From Ignavibacteria bacterium UBA2333 (lineage in GTDB: Bacteria > Bacteroidota > Ignavibacteria > Kapaibacteriales > Kapaibacteriaceae), in the NCBI GenBank assembly GCA_002344895.1, contig DDUR01000014.1, forward strand, positions 1-15,604: DNA of 15,604 bases, read 5' to 3'. Shown here piece by piece: positions 1 through 7,607 of this stretch. A program made the translations under genes and the position numbers. The notes beneath the pieces were generated by a model. The model was given only the letters and a program-made list of their open reading frames with translations, was not told where the DNA came from and searched no databases. Position 1 is the first letter of the stretch. Each line of letters opens with the position of its first letter.

Positions 1-16
1 CTCAGGATTCGGGGGA

Positions 17-25
17 TTTTTTTTT
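17..25 (+). terminator. T-run, possible tail of a truncated intrinsic terminator
   Basis: Nine consecutive T residues follow a G-rich stretch (GGGGGA at 11-16). This is how the 3' arm and tail of a Rho-independent terminator look, with the 5' arm lying before the window. The arm itself cannot be seen, so this is only a possibility. An upstream plus-strand gene would have ended just outside the window. Confidence 0.25.
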
Positions 26-63
26 GTCCGACCTACAACGATACTCTCTCAACGTCCCGTCAT

Positions 64-93
64 GGTGCCGGGGACCTATAGGTCCCCGGCACC
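64..93. repeat. Perfect 30-bp palindrome (13-bp arms, TATA centre)
   Basis: The arms GGTGCCGGGGACC (64-76) and GGTCCCCGGCACC (81-93) are exact reverse complements around TATA (77-80), so the whole 30 bp is self-complementary. In RNA the stem can extend by C61-G96, A62-U95 and a U63-G94 wobble to about 16 pairs. It ends 104 bp before the start codon of the dehydrogenase gene. No T-tract follows on either strand, so it does not look like an ordinary intrinsic terminator. A REP-like or MITE-like element, a structured leader or a protein-binding site are all possible. I see no second copy in this window. Confidence 0.85.
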
Positions 94-197
94 GTGTCAT
101 TTGGGAATCCTCCAAGGCGCCTCTGCCACGTCATCGTACGTCATCTCGCCATTCGTTATATTTCGATAACAGTCACGATGCACAGTACGCCTTCAGA

Positions 198-2225
198 ATG
201 AAACGTTTCCTTTCTACCACAACGGCTTATGCCGTTGTGTTCCTTTTCCTGTTGTGTTCTACCTCGCTGTATTCACAAGAGTACTATCGGTTTGACCTTC
301 TTGCATCAAATCTTCGTATTCCATGGGAAATCGAATTCGCTCCCGATGGACGCATCTGGTGTACGGAACGTGATGGTTTTGTTATTGCAATCAATCCACA
401 GACGGGTGAACGTACGACCCTGCTTGATCTGTCACAGCGAGTACGCTCAAAGGATGAAGCTGGTCTTCTTGGTTTTGCCTTCCACCCCGAGTTTCCTGAT
501 TCAGCATACTTCTATACCTCATTTACAGAAATACGCGGTGATGAATTCTATCAAGTGTTGGCTCGGTACAGATATGTTGCTGATACGTTGATCGATGAAA
601 TGATCCTGGATGAATGGGGACCCGTTTCGTTATACCATGCCGGCTCTCGACTTGCCTTTGGAGCAGATGGTCACCTCTATGTCAGCACTGGTGATGCGAC
701 GGAAGAAACCGTTGCACAAGACTGGAATAGCCGAAAGGGAAAGGTCCTCAGGTATACATCGAATGGCGAGATTCCGGTCGATAACCCTTTGCCAGAAAAT
801 CCTGTCTGGGCTATCGGCTTCCGTAATCCCCAGGGTCTTGTCGTCACACGTGATGGTGCTGTGTATACTGCTGAACATGGTCCTGCAATCGAGGATGAAG
901 TCAACAAGGTGGATCGTTCGCGTAACTACGGTTGGCCGTTTGTAAATGGCCCCTGTGACGACGAGGAAGAAATGCTGTTTTGTAATACGTTTAATGTAAA
1001 AGGACCATTCTTCTCAACTGGTGAAAGTACACTTGGTATCTGTGCCTTGACTGAATACAACGGTACAAAGTACCCAGGGTGGGAGAATGCGTTGCTTCTG
1101 TCATCACTGAAAGGTGGACGGATCCACGTTCTGAAACGATCAGCAAACGGAGAATCGACGACTTCAGTGAAAGACTACTTCGCCCGTTGTGTAGGCCGTA
1201 TACGAGACTTTGCTGTCAGCCCCGACGGAACACTTCACATTTGTACATCGAATCGTGATGGGCGTTCGTCACCAGGCTTTCCTCGTGAGACAGATGATCG
1301 CCTCTATCGTATCACACGGACAACAGAGCGCCCCGAATTTGCCGAACAGCAACATCCGGACACGATCTTTGCCAATGTCGGCGAATCTATCGTCCACTCT
1401 ATAAATCTGCGCAATACTGGCGGTGCTGTCTTGTCCATCGTTAATTGGTGGTCAACCGGAGCAGTGTCTGACGACTTCTACGTTCATCTCTATGATGGGC
1501 AACAGTGGGTACGTAACAATGGAACGAATGCCTTCCCTCTCGTTGTCGAGCCAAAGACCGAAGGCATACAAAGCGGAGAACTCGCTCTTCAAGCAGGAAA
1601 CATCAATGTGACAAGGAGATACAACATTGTCATCTCGACGGAATTTCCTGATGTTGACTGGGCCGAAGACACAATTACCATTCTCGGTGAAGTTGGTAAA
1701 CCTGTCTCCTACGTAACGTCATGGACAAACAATGGTGAATACGGCGCACTGACAACGGGATACGCCCTACGGAGCGGTAGAACGTCTGTCTTCTCCGTCG
1801 CCGGTGAAACGGGTAACATTCCACGTGGTGAGACATCGACTGTCACGGTTACCTACACGGCCGACGATGTTTCTGCTCGCGACTATGCTGAGCTTGCCAT
1901 CGTAGGAAACGTGCCAGATCGCCGAAGACTCATCATTAATGCCGAAGCTGTACTGTCGACCGTTGACGAAAAAGTATCTGCATCTCCGCTCGTCCGTCCA
2001 CAACCAGTAACCGATGTAGCAACCTTCGTTCTTCCCGACAATATTGAAGCTCATCATCTAACAATCGTTGATGCTCTTGGCAGAACAGTAAACACGGCAA
2101 CACTTCACGAAGACGCCGGTACAGTCATCGTTGATGCTACGCAGTTTACTCCCGGTGCGTACGTTGCAGTGTTCGAAGGCCGCCACTCTCTTAGAGTGCC
2201 CTTCGTAGTTGCTCGCCAACGTTAG
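198..2225 (+). CDS. Secreted PQQ-type glucose/sorbosone dehydrogenase-like protein with T9SS sorting domain
   Basis: This 675-aa exported protein resembles the glucose/sorbosone dehydrogenase (GSDH, soluble-GDH-like) beta-propeller family, whose members oxidise sugars or related aldehydes using PQQ. Residues 1-26 form a signal peptide (MKRF, hydrophobic core, cleavage after about YSQ). The propeller spans about 30-375. It includes LYHAGSRLAFGADGHLYVST, where H147 matches the catalytic-histidine region of the family, and GFRNPQG with R209. Residues about 385-595 look like Ig-like or DUF1573-type beta domains. Residues about 599-675 (PQPVTDVATF, IVDALGRTV, FTPGAYVAV) form a T9SS type-A-like CTD, so the protein is probably released or anchored at the cell surface. 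The frame stays open upstream to position 24, but I chose the ATG at 198 because it starts the signal peptide directly and leaves the palindrome non-coding. The exact substrate and true PQQ binding are not shown by the sequence. Confidence 0.9.
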   Translation: MKRFLSTTTAYAVVFLFLLCSTSLYSQEYYRFDLLASNLRIPWEIEFAPDGRIWCTERDGFVIAINPQTGERTTLLDLSQRVRSKDEAGLLGFAFHPEFPDSAYFYTSFTEIRGDEFYQVLARYRYVADTLIDEMILDEWGPVSLYHAGSRLAFGADGHLYVSTGDATEETVAQDWNSRKGKVLRYTSNGEIPVDNPLPENPVWAIGFRNPQGLVVTRDGAVYTAEHGPAIEDEVNKVDRSRNYGWPFVNGPCDDEEEMLFCNTFNVKGPFFSTGESTLGICALTEYNGTKYPGWENALLLSSLKGGRIHVLKRSANGESTTSVKDYFARCVGRIRDFAVSPDGTLHICTSNRDGRSSPGFPRETDDRLYRITRTTERPEFAEQQHPDTIFANVGESIVHSINLRNTGGAVLSIVNWWSTGAVSDDFYVHLYDGQQWVRNNGTNAFPLVVEPKTEGIQSGELALQAGNINVTRRYNIVISTEFPDVDWAEDTITILGEVGKPVSYVTSWTNNGEYGALTTGYALRSGRTSVFSVAGETGNIPRGETSTVTVTYTADDVSARDYAELAIVGNVPDRRRLIINAEAVLSTVDEKVSASPLVRPQPVTDVATFVLPDNIEAHHLTIVDALGRTVNTATLHEDAGTVIVDATQFTPGAYVAVFEGRHSLRVPFVVARQR

Positions 2226-2236
2226 ACATTTGCCCT

Positions 2237-4141
2237 ATGCACATAGGCCTTCTTCTGGCCCTCGTCTCTTCAGTACTGGCCGTGAGCGTTGTCGCTCACG
2301 GCCAGGGCCCCCTTCGCCCCCTATCCCAACCTACTGAAGCTGAACTCACAGCAGCACTTTCGACGATGAAGGCAGATAGCCGGTGGCCTGCTACGGCAAC
2401 GGTTATCACAATGGGTTTGGCAGAGCCGTCAAAACATGATGTTCGCTCTGGGACGGCCCTTCGTATCATGAAGGCCGTTGTATATGATGTATTACAACGA
2501 GCTACATATGAGTTTTATGCCAGACCATCAACAAAAGAAGTAACGGAGGTTCGGCGTATCGGTGTTGTTCAACCGATGATCATTCCGTCCGATATGGATT
2601 CAGCTATTGCAATCCTATCGCGAAATCCTCGGTGGCAAGCAGCTCTTCAACGACGCGGACTTAATCTAGATGACGTTGCTATCGATGTGTGGGCGAGTGG
2701 TATTCCGACAACATCCTATGCCGACCGTATGGTGCGCGCTATCGCGTTTGTCAAGGATAAGGGTGTTAATTCCTACGCACGACCCGTAGAAGGCCTTGCC
2801 GCACTTGTTAACCTAAGCAAGAATCTCGTCCCAGAGATCGTTGATCGTCCCGAACGTCCACTCGGAAATCCGTATCCAACTGATGTTGTTGGTGACAAAC
2901 CAGCTAAACCTAAAAAAGCACCCACATCACTGTCAGTTCGAGGTAATGACATCGTGTGGGGTCCGTGGTCGATGACGGCTGTGCTCCACCCGCGTGAAGG
3001 TCTGACGATGTATGATGTTGCCTATCGTGAGGGCACACAACATCGCTCAATAGCATGGCGATTGTCTATGAGTGAGATGGTAGTTCCCTACGGCGATACT
3101 GCAACAACCTGGTTCTGGCGTCATGCCTTTGATGTGGGTGAATATGGCACCGGAATGCTGGCTGTACCTCTCGTTCGCGGTGTAGATGTTCCCGCCGACG
3201 CAGTATTACTTGGAGCACCACTCCTTACGTCGTCTGGAAGTGTTGTGTCGCGGAAAGATGTAGTCGGCGTACACGTTGAAGATGCTGGCCTGTTGTGGAA
3301 ACATGTTGACATGACAACGGGACAACATACGGAGCGGAGGGGTCAACGACTGGTCGTGACACAAACGTCAACAGTTGGAAACTATGACTATATGCAACGA
3401 TGGTCATTTTCAGAGGATGGTGCGATTGACTACTCCGTTCATCTTACAGGTATGCTGTTGCTGAAGGGAAGTTTTGACAGTGTTGTCACAGAGAGTGATG
3501 GGCAAAAACTCGCAGCACTCGTTGGAAAACATGTTCAAGCCCCATCACATCAGCACTTCTTCTGTATGCGACTTGATATGGACGTGGATGATTCACTCAA
3601 TACGGTTCACGAAGTCGACATTGTCCGCCGTCCTCAAGGTCCAGAAAATCCGTTTGACAATGTGATGATGGCCGATGACTGGGAGTTCCGTTTTGAGAAG
3701 GAAGCTCGCAGTGAACACAACGTCGATGTAGCACGGTCATGGAAGATTACATCGACGAAGAACAACGAACTAGGCGGACCAACGGCCTATTCCCTGCACC
3801 CTGCTGCATCAACGCCGACATATCTTGGTGCCGGGCACTTTGTACGCAAACGCGCGCCCTTTATCGACACGGCGGTGTGGGTAACACGTCATCGTGTAGA
3901 TGAGTTGTACGCAGCTGGTGACTATCCGAATCAATCCACTGGCAACGACGGACTAAGCAAGTACGTGGCTGATAATGCATCAATCCGTAACAAGGACGTT
4001 GTCTTGTGGTATACGTTTGCAGTAACCCATCACGCACGACCGGAAGACTATCCGATCATGCCGGTAGCAAAGGCTGGGTTTCGGCTACTACCCGAAGGAT
4101 TTTTCAGCAGAAATCCTACGTTGCAAAGATTCGGTCCTTAA
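2237..4141 (+). CDS. Exported copper amine oxidase (primary-amine oxidase, topaquinone)
   Basis: This 634-aa protein belongs to the copper amine oxidase family, which oxidatively deaminates primary amines to aldehydes with release of ammonia and H2O2. Residues 1-23 are a signal peptide (hydrophobic LLLALVSSVLAVSVV, then AHGQG), so it probably acts in the periplasm or outside the cell. N2/N3-like domains cover about 30-200, and the catalytic beta-sandwich follows. Visible key residues are the likely catalytic base D299 (AFDVGEYGTGM), the topaquinone precursor Y383 (TVGNYDYMQRW), and the copper ligands H438 and H440 (HQHFFCMRLDMDVD) and H598 (TFAVTHHARPEDYPIMPV). No T9SS CTD is visible, unlike its upstream neighbour. 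It starts 11 bp after the dehydrogenase stop, so the two are probably co-transcribed. No clear Shine-Dalgarno site is seen. The 3' end overlaps the opposing DUF2339 gene by 26 bp. Substrate (tyramine, phenethylamine or another amine) cannot be told. Confidence 0.93.
   Translation: MHIGLLLALVSSVLAVSVVAHGQGPLRPLSQPTEAELTAALSTMKADSRWPATATVITMGLAEPSKHDVRSGTALRIMKAVVYDVLQRATYEFYARPSTKEVTEVRRIGVVQPMIIPSDMDSAIAILSRNPRWQAALQRRGLNLDDVAIDVWASGIPTTSYADRMVRAIAFVKDKGVNSYARPVEGLAALVNLSKNLVPEIVDRPERPLGNPYPTDVVGDKPAKPKKAPTSLSVRGNDIVWGPWSMTAVLHPREGLTMYDVAYREGTQHRSIAWRLSMSEMVVPYGDTATTWFWRHAFDVGEYGTGMLAVPLVRGVDVPADAVLLGAPLLTSSGSVVSRKDVVGVHVEDAGLLWKHVDMTTGQHTERRGQRLVVTQTSTVGNYDYMQRWSFSEDGAIDYSVHLTGMLLLKGSFDSVVTESDGQKLAALVGKHVQAPSHQHFFCMRLDMDVDDSLNTVHEVDIVRRPQGPENPFDNVMMADDWEFRFEKEARSEHNVDVARSWKITSTKNNELGGPTAYSLHPAASTPTYLGAGHFVRKRAPFIDTAVWVTRHRVDELYAAGDYPNQSTGNDGLSKYVADNASIRNKDVVLWYTFAVTHHARPEDYPIMPVAKAGFRLLPEGFFSRNPTLQRFGP
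2276..2305 (+). repeat. Perfect 13-bp-stem hairpin inside the amine oxidase signal-peptide codons
   Basis: CTGGCCGTGAGCG (2276-2288) and CGCTCACGGCCAG (2293-2305) are exact reverse complements separated by a TTGT loop. It begins 39 nt after the A of the start codon and encodes part of the signal-peptide core and its end. The geometry (13-bp arms, 4-nt loop) is the same as that of the palindrome at 64-93, although the sequences differ. It may affect translation or mRNA stability of the second gene; that role is inference. Confidence 0.8.
4096..4117 (-). other. Weak hairpin at the convergent junction
   Basis: AGGATTT (4096-4102) and AAATCCT (4111-4117) can form a 7-bp stem with an 8-nt loop, plus one inner wobble pair. 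Read on the minus strand it begins inside the DUF2339 stop codon (4116-4118). It has no T-tail, so it is at best a weak terminator or mRNA end structure, and it also lies within the amine oxidase coding sequence. Confidence 0.3.
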
Positions 4142-6617
4142 ACCGTGCATAGGCGTATGAAGCCGCTAGCAGAATGAGCCCCAAACCAATGAACGAGATG
4201 ATACGATACGGCTGTTCAAGTGAACTAAGATCGTAGAGGAAGATCTTCAGAATGGATACGCCAAGTAGGCCAATGCCCAGGTATCGAATCGCAGCGAGTC
4301 TTTTGAGAAATCCTACAGTTAACATGAGCGCTGAGTACACAACCCAGACGAGTGATAGAGTAAGATGACGTTTGTTGTCAAGGTCGTTGATAATGGGCTG
4401 ATGAAACTCTGACCAACGTAGGCCATCACCGCCGACGACCGTATATGAGTGTTGGTGCATCTCTTGTACATACATCCATATCGCTTCCGTACTTGCCAGT
4501 GTGAGTGTGACGATTACGACGAATGCTCCAGTAACGTAACGGTGGGGCGTCGGCACAAAGATGTTGCCGTCGGCTGTTGACATTGGCATACGCCGCATGG
4601 TGATCGCAACGGCTACAAGTAACACTGCTGATAACGCGCGAAGATTTACGATGAACATCCAGGGTGCGCCGATAATCGTGTAGGATGCTGAAACAAACCA
4701 GCCAAGTACAAGCACGGCAACAACCGTTAACGTGCCAGCATATGCACCGACAATCTGGAGTCGACGAGCAAGTATGTATGTTATGCCACAGCCAATTGTT
4801 GTTGCTACGATAGCCCAAAGGTTGCCTATACCGTATTGCCACTGTGGACTTCCATCGGCATATGACTGGTAACAGAGAGACGTTGTTATCTGATGAATTC
4901 CATACAACGTTATCATTACCGCAAAGGCCTGACCTGACTCACGTAACACCTCATATCGGACGCCGCGTACAAGGCGAGCAAAGTTGCTCGCAGTGGAGAT
5001 GGCAATTGCTGTAAGAATGACTGTGACTGCAACCTCGAGATAGTTCCAGACATCAGGTATCATGTAGGTAGTTGTTTTCCAAGAAAACACCGAGAGACGA
5101 CCAGCAAGGATAATCACACCTGCGACTGTGACAAACCACGACACAAGGGCTGGGAATCGAAGATTCATACGACGTGCTATATAGGTCCCACCCAATCCCG
5201 TCAGTGCCAGACCCCGTGCCACATCAAAACTGTCCAGCCAATTCGCATTTACAGCTGCCGCTAGCGTGAGTACTGAGAGTGTGAGGTACTGAGACGTATG
5301 AGCCGATGTTGTCTCTGTTCGATGTGCCCACCACGCCAGCAAGGAGTACAACGCCGTCGCACCCAAAAGTGTCCACTGTGACCAGACGCCAACATTGTAA
5401 TGATGTTGAACAACGGTAAGAAGAATACTCACCCATGTGAAGTTCGATACAATCGATAGACTGCGATCAACCTCACGAGAACCAAGGGAAATGCCAATTC
5501 GGCCGGCAGCCACATCAAAGCCGAAGAAGACTACTCCACCAAGTGCCGCAAGGACAAGTGCGTAAAGTCCGTCATCGGCGAGCTGTGCTTGAGGTATCGC
5601 CGCATACCACAAACCCCACCAAATCCATGTTCCCGCAGCAGCAATGGTAGCCAGTATTCGCCAGGACCTTCTACCATACACAATGGCCAAAAGTCCAATA
5701 TCGAGCAGAATGAGATACGTGTGAAGTGCAACCGTATTCGTTGTGCCCGTTGACAACATGGCAGGTACGAGTAGGCCGCCTATTGCTCCAACAATCGACA
5801 TAAAGAACGACCGATGCCGAAGAGCTAACCATAACACTAATACAGTTACAGCTACAAAGAGCAGGAAGGCTACAGGTTGCGATACGAGACTGTAGTACTG
5901 AAATGCTGCAAAGACGGAAAGGTAGAAGATGGGTACAGAGGCTGCAAGGAGACCCTGTCCAAAGATGACGAGCTGTTTGCGGATGAAACGCTCACCTAAC
6001 AGGACAAGTGCAATACCGGAAGCAGCCCCAAGTAGGCATCTCGCAGTTTCCGAAATGAGATCGTTGTCAACAGCCCACTTTACAAGGAAGAGTACGCCAA
6101 GAATAATTGCAACAGCACCAATACGATTGAGAAGTTTGCCACCAACAATAAGTTCAAGTTCAGACCTTGATCGTGATGGCCTTGCTGTATACCCAGGTGG
6201 AGGTGGCACAGGTCGAACGGGAGGTACTTGTCTGCTCTCTTGCTCCTTTGTACCGGGATGGCCTTCGGAATCTACTGTATCGATAGGCTCACGAACAGGT
6301 TCTGAAGAAGGTGTCGATGTTTGTTTGCCGATAGAGGCAACATCCCGCGCAAGAACGTCGTGAGCAACTGCAGGGGCATCTTGAATGCCAGTGTCCTGTG
6401 GATCAGGAACAGCGCGCTTTGTGTGGCTGCTAGCTGGTGTTGGTTGTGTTGCCGTGGCATTGGAGGATGAGTCCGTCATCTGACGGCGAAGTATGGCTAC
6501 CTCGTATTCAACTTGACGTAGTCGATGCCTCATATTCATAAATGAAATAAATAAAGCAAGCGGCAAGCCAAGCAGTAAGAAGGCCATAAAGACCAGTATC
6601 ACTTCAAACCCGTCCAT
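4116..6617 (-). CDS. DUF2339 family polytopic membrane protein
   Basis: This 833-aa integral membrane protein matches the DUF2339 family, whose function is unknown. One N-terminal helix (about 4-27) is followed by a short charged helix likely to be a coiled coil (about 29-47). A Ser/Thr/Pro-rich linker follows (about 48-152, ending in PVRPVPPPPGYTARPSRS). A long run of hydrophobic helices then extends to the C-terminus. The family-like entry motif LELIVGGKLLNRIG lies at about 155-167, followed by AVAIILGVLFLVKWAVD. The C-terminal end has RYLGIGLLGVSILKIFLYDL, also typical of the family. The ATG at 6617 is preceded by GAGGA (plus-strand TCCTC, 6623-6627) overlapping the pdxA stop, which supports both the start and co-translation with pdxA. 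It is the last gene of the minus-strand run and overlaps the convergent amine oxidase by 26 bp. Confidence 0.88.
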   Translation of the reverse strand: MDGFEVILVFMAFLLLGLPLALFISFMNMRHRLRQVEYEVAILRRQMTDSSSNATATQPTPASSHTKRAVPDPQDTGIQDAPAVAHDVLARDVASIGKQTSTPSSEPVREPIDTVDSEGHPGTKEQESRQVPPVRPVPPPPGYTARPSRSRSELELIVGGKLLNRIGAVAIILGVLFLVKWAVDNDLISETARCLLGAASGIALVLLGERFIRKQLVIFGQGLLAASVPIFYLSVFAAFQYYSLVSQPVAFLLFVAVTVLVLWLALRHRSFFMSIVGAIGGLLVPAMLSTGTTNTVALHTYLILLDIGLLAIVYGRRSWRILATIAAAGTWIWWGLWYAAIPQAQLADDGLYALVLAALGGVVFFGFDVAAGRIGISLGSREVDRSLSIVSNFTWVSILLTVVQHHYNVGVWSQWTLLGATALYSLLAWWAHRTETTSAHTSQYLTLSVLTLAAAVNANWLDSFDVARGLALTGLGGTYIARRMNLRFPALVSWFVTVAGVIILAGRLSVFSWKTTTYMIPDVWNYLEVAVTVILTAIAISTASNFARLVRGVRYEVLRESGQAFAVMITLYGIHQITTSLCYQSYADGSPQWQYGIGNLWAIVATTIGCGITYILARRLQIVGAYAGTLTVVAVLVLGWFVSASYTIIGAPWMFIVNLRALSAVLLVAVAITMRRMPMSTADGNIFVPTPHRYVTGAFVVIVTLTLASTEAIWMYVQEMHQHSYTVVGGDGLRWSEFHQPIINDLDNKRHLTLSLVWVVYSALMLTVGFLKRLAAIRYLGIGLLGVSILKIFLYDLSSLEQPYRIISFIGLGLILLAASYAYARFKDRIFAT

Positions 6618-6622
6618 ACGGT

Positions 6623-6627
6623 TCCTC
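6623..6627 (-). promoter_or_regulatory. Shine-Dalgarno site for the DUF2339 gene
   Basis: On the minus strand GAGGA lies five bases before the ATG at 6617 and shares one base with the pdxA stop codon. It is one of the few recognisable Shine-Dalgarno sites in the window and fixes the start of the DUF2339 gene. Confidence 0.6.
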
Positions 6628-7607
6628 TAGACGATGGTGCGATTGCGAACGATTTTCGCTGCAATACGAAAAGCTTCAATCGTGCTCGAAACATCAGCTT
6701 GACGTAACACGGCCAAATCAAAAGCAGTACCATGATCTGGTGACACGCGAACGATGTCCAATCCTGCCGTTACGTTAACCCCTGCTCCTCTTGCTAACAA
6801 TTTAAGAGGAATCAAGCCTTGATCGTGATACATGGCGACAATTCCATCGAAGTGCTCATACGCACCAAATCCAAAGAATCCGTCCGCTGGAAAGGGGCCA
6901 GCAGCTGCAATGCCTGTAGCTGTCAAGGCACGCACAGCAGGTAGTACAGTTCGATCGTCATCGTCACCGATGTGGCCATGTTCGCCAGCATGTGGGTCGA
7001 GAGACAATACGGCTATCCGGGGATGTTGTATAGCCATGTCTCGGCGCAGCCAATTGTTGAACTGCTGAACTTTCGTCGTAATCGATTCCTTCGTTACAAC
7101 ATTGGCAACATGACGAAGTGGTACGTGTACACTGACGAGGGCAACTCGTACTGTTTCTGTACACAACACCATAAGTGGTGTGCCAGATCGAAGATCTCCC
7201 AACATCTCGGTCTGACCAGGATATGACCATCCTGCAAGAGCATTCGCTTCCTTATTCACGGGTAATGTGAGCAAGGCATCAAATGTTCGTTGTCCAGTTG
7301 CATCTATTGCCCTCGTTAACGACGAAATAGCATGTGCGCCTGAATCAGCTGCAACCACACCCGGCTGCACAACAACCGATTCGTTCAGAGGAATGACCCT
7401 TACGAGAAAGTCTTTATCAGTCCAGATAACGCCGGATCCGTCCTCAACGACGCGTCCACTAAGTCCGTACGCAGCAATGGAGGACTCCAGCACCGCCGGA
7501 TTACTACATAACGTAACAGACGCTTCAACAAGCCCGGAGCGAAGCGCCCCCTGCAGACATAACAGTCCAATGCCGTTAACGTCGCCACAGGAGACAACAA
7601 CATTCAT
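6627..7607 (-). CDS. pdxA: 4-hydroxythreonine-4-phosphate dehydrogenase
   Basis: PdxA oxidises 4-phospho-hydroxy-L-threonine with NAD(P), a step of the DXP-dependent pyridoxal phosphate pathway in the cytoplasm. The 326-aa length is typical. Family motifs in order are GDVNGIG (8-14), TLPVNKEANALAGWSYPG (114-131), HVPLRHVA (161-168), SLDPHAGEHGHIGDDD (202-217), MYHDQGLIPLK (259-269) and SPDHGTAFDLA (289-299). The probable divalent-metal ligands H161, H206 and H261 are all present. One point to note is GQTE at 131-134, where many PdxA proteins have GHTE, a histidine that contacts the substrate phosphate region. The start codon overlaps the rodA stop as ATGA (7604-7607), so translation is probably coupled to rodA. 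The DUF2339 gene follows 7 bp after the stop. Confidence 0.93.
   Translation of the reverse strand: MNVVVSCGDVNGIGLLCLQGALRSGLVEASVTLCSNPAVLESSIAAYGLSGRVVEDGSGVIWTDKDFLVRVIPLNESVVVQPGVVAADSGAHAISSLTRAIDATGQRTFDALLTLPVNKEANALAGWSYPGQTEMLGDLRSGTPLMVLCTETVRVALVSVHVPLRHVANVVTKESITTKVQQFNNWLRRDMAIQHPRIAVLSLDPHAGEHGHIGDDDDRTVLPAVRALTATGIAAAGPFPADGFFGFGAYEHFDGIVAMYHDQGLIPLKLLARGAGVNVTAGLDIVRVSPDHGTAFDLAVLRQADVSSTIEAFRIAAKIVRNRTIV

Noticed and set aside
157..164. TATATTTC, close to the Bacteroidetes -7 box TAnnTTTG
   Set aside because: No matching TTTG-type -33 box lies at the right distance, so I did not call it a promoter.
24..197. In-frame N-terminal extension of the dehydrogenase
   Set aside because: It encodes an unusual polar stretch through the perfect palindrome, and the ATG at 198 begins a proper signal peptide.
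2234..2247. CCTATG/CATAGG inverted repeat around the amine oxidase start codon
   Set aside because: The loop is only two bases and the usable stem is short, so stable structure over the start is doubtful.
5929..6363. 144-codon open frame on the plus strand opposite the DUF2339 gene
   Set aside because: Its composition (Ser, Arg, Thr rich) is typical of a reverse-strand shadow, and the overlapping family match is clear.
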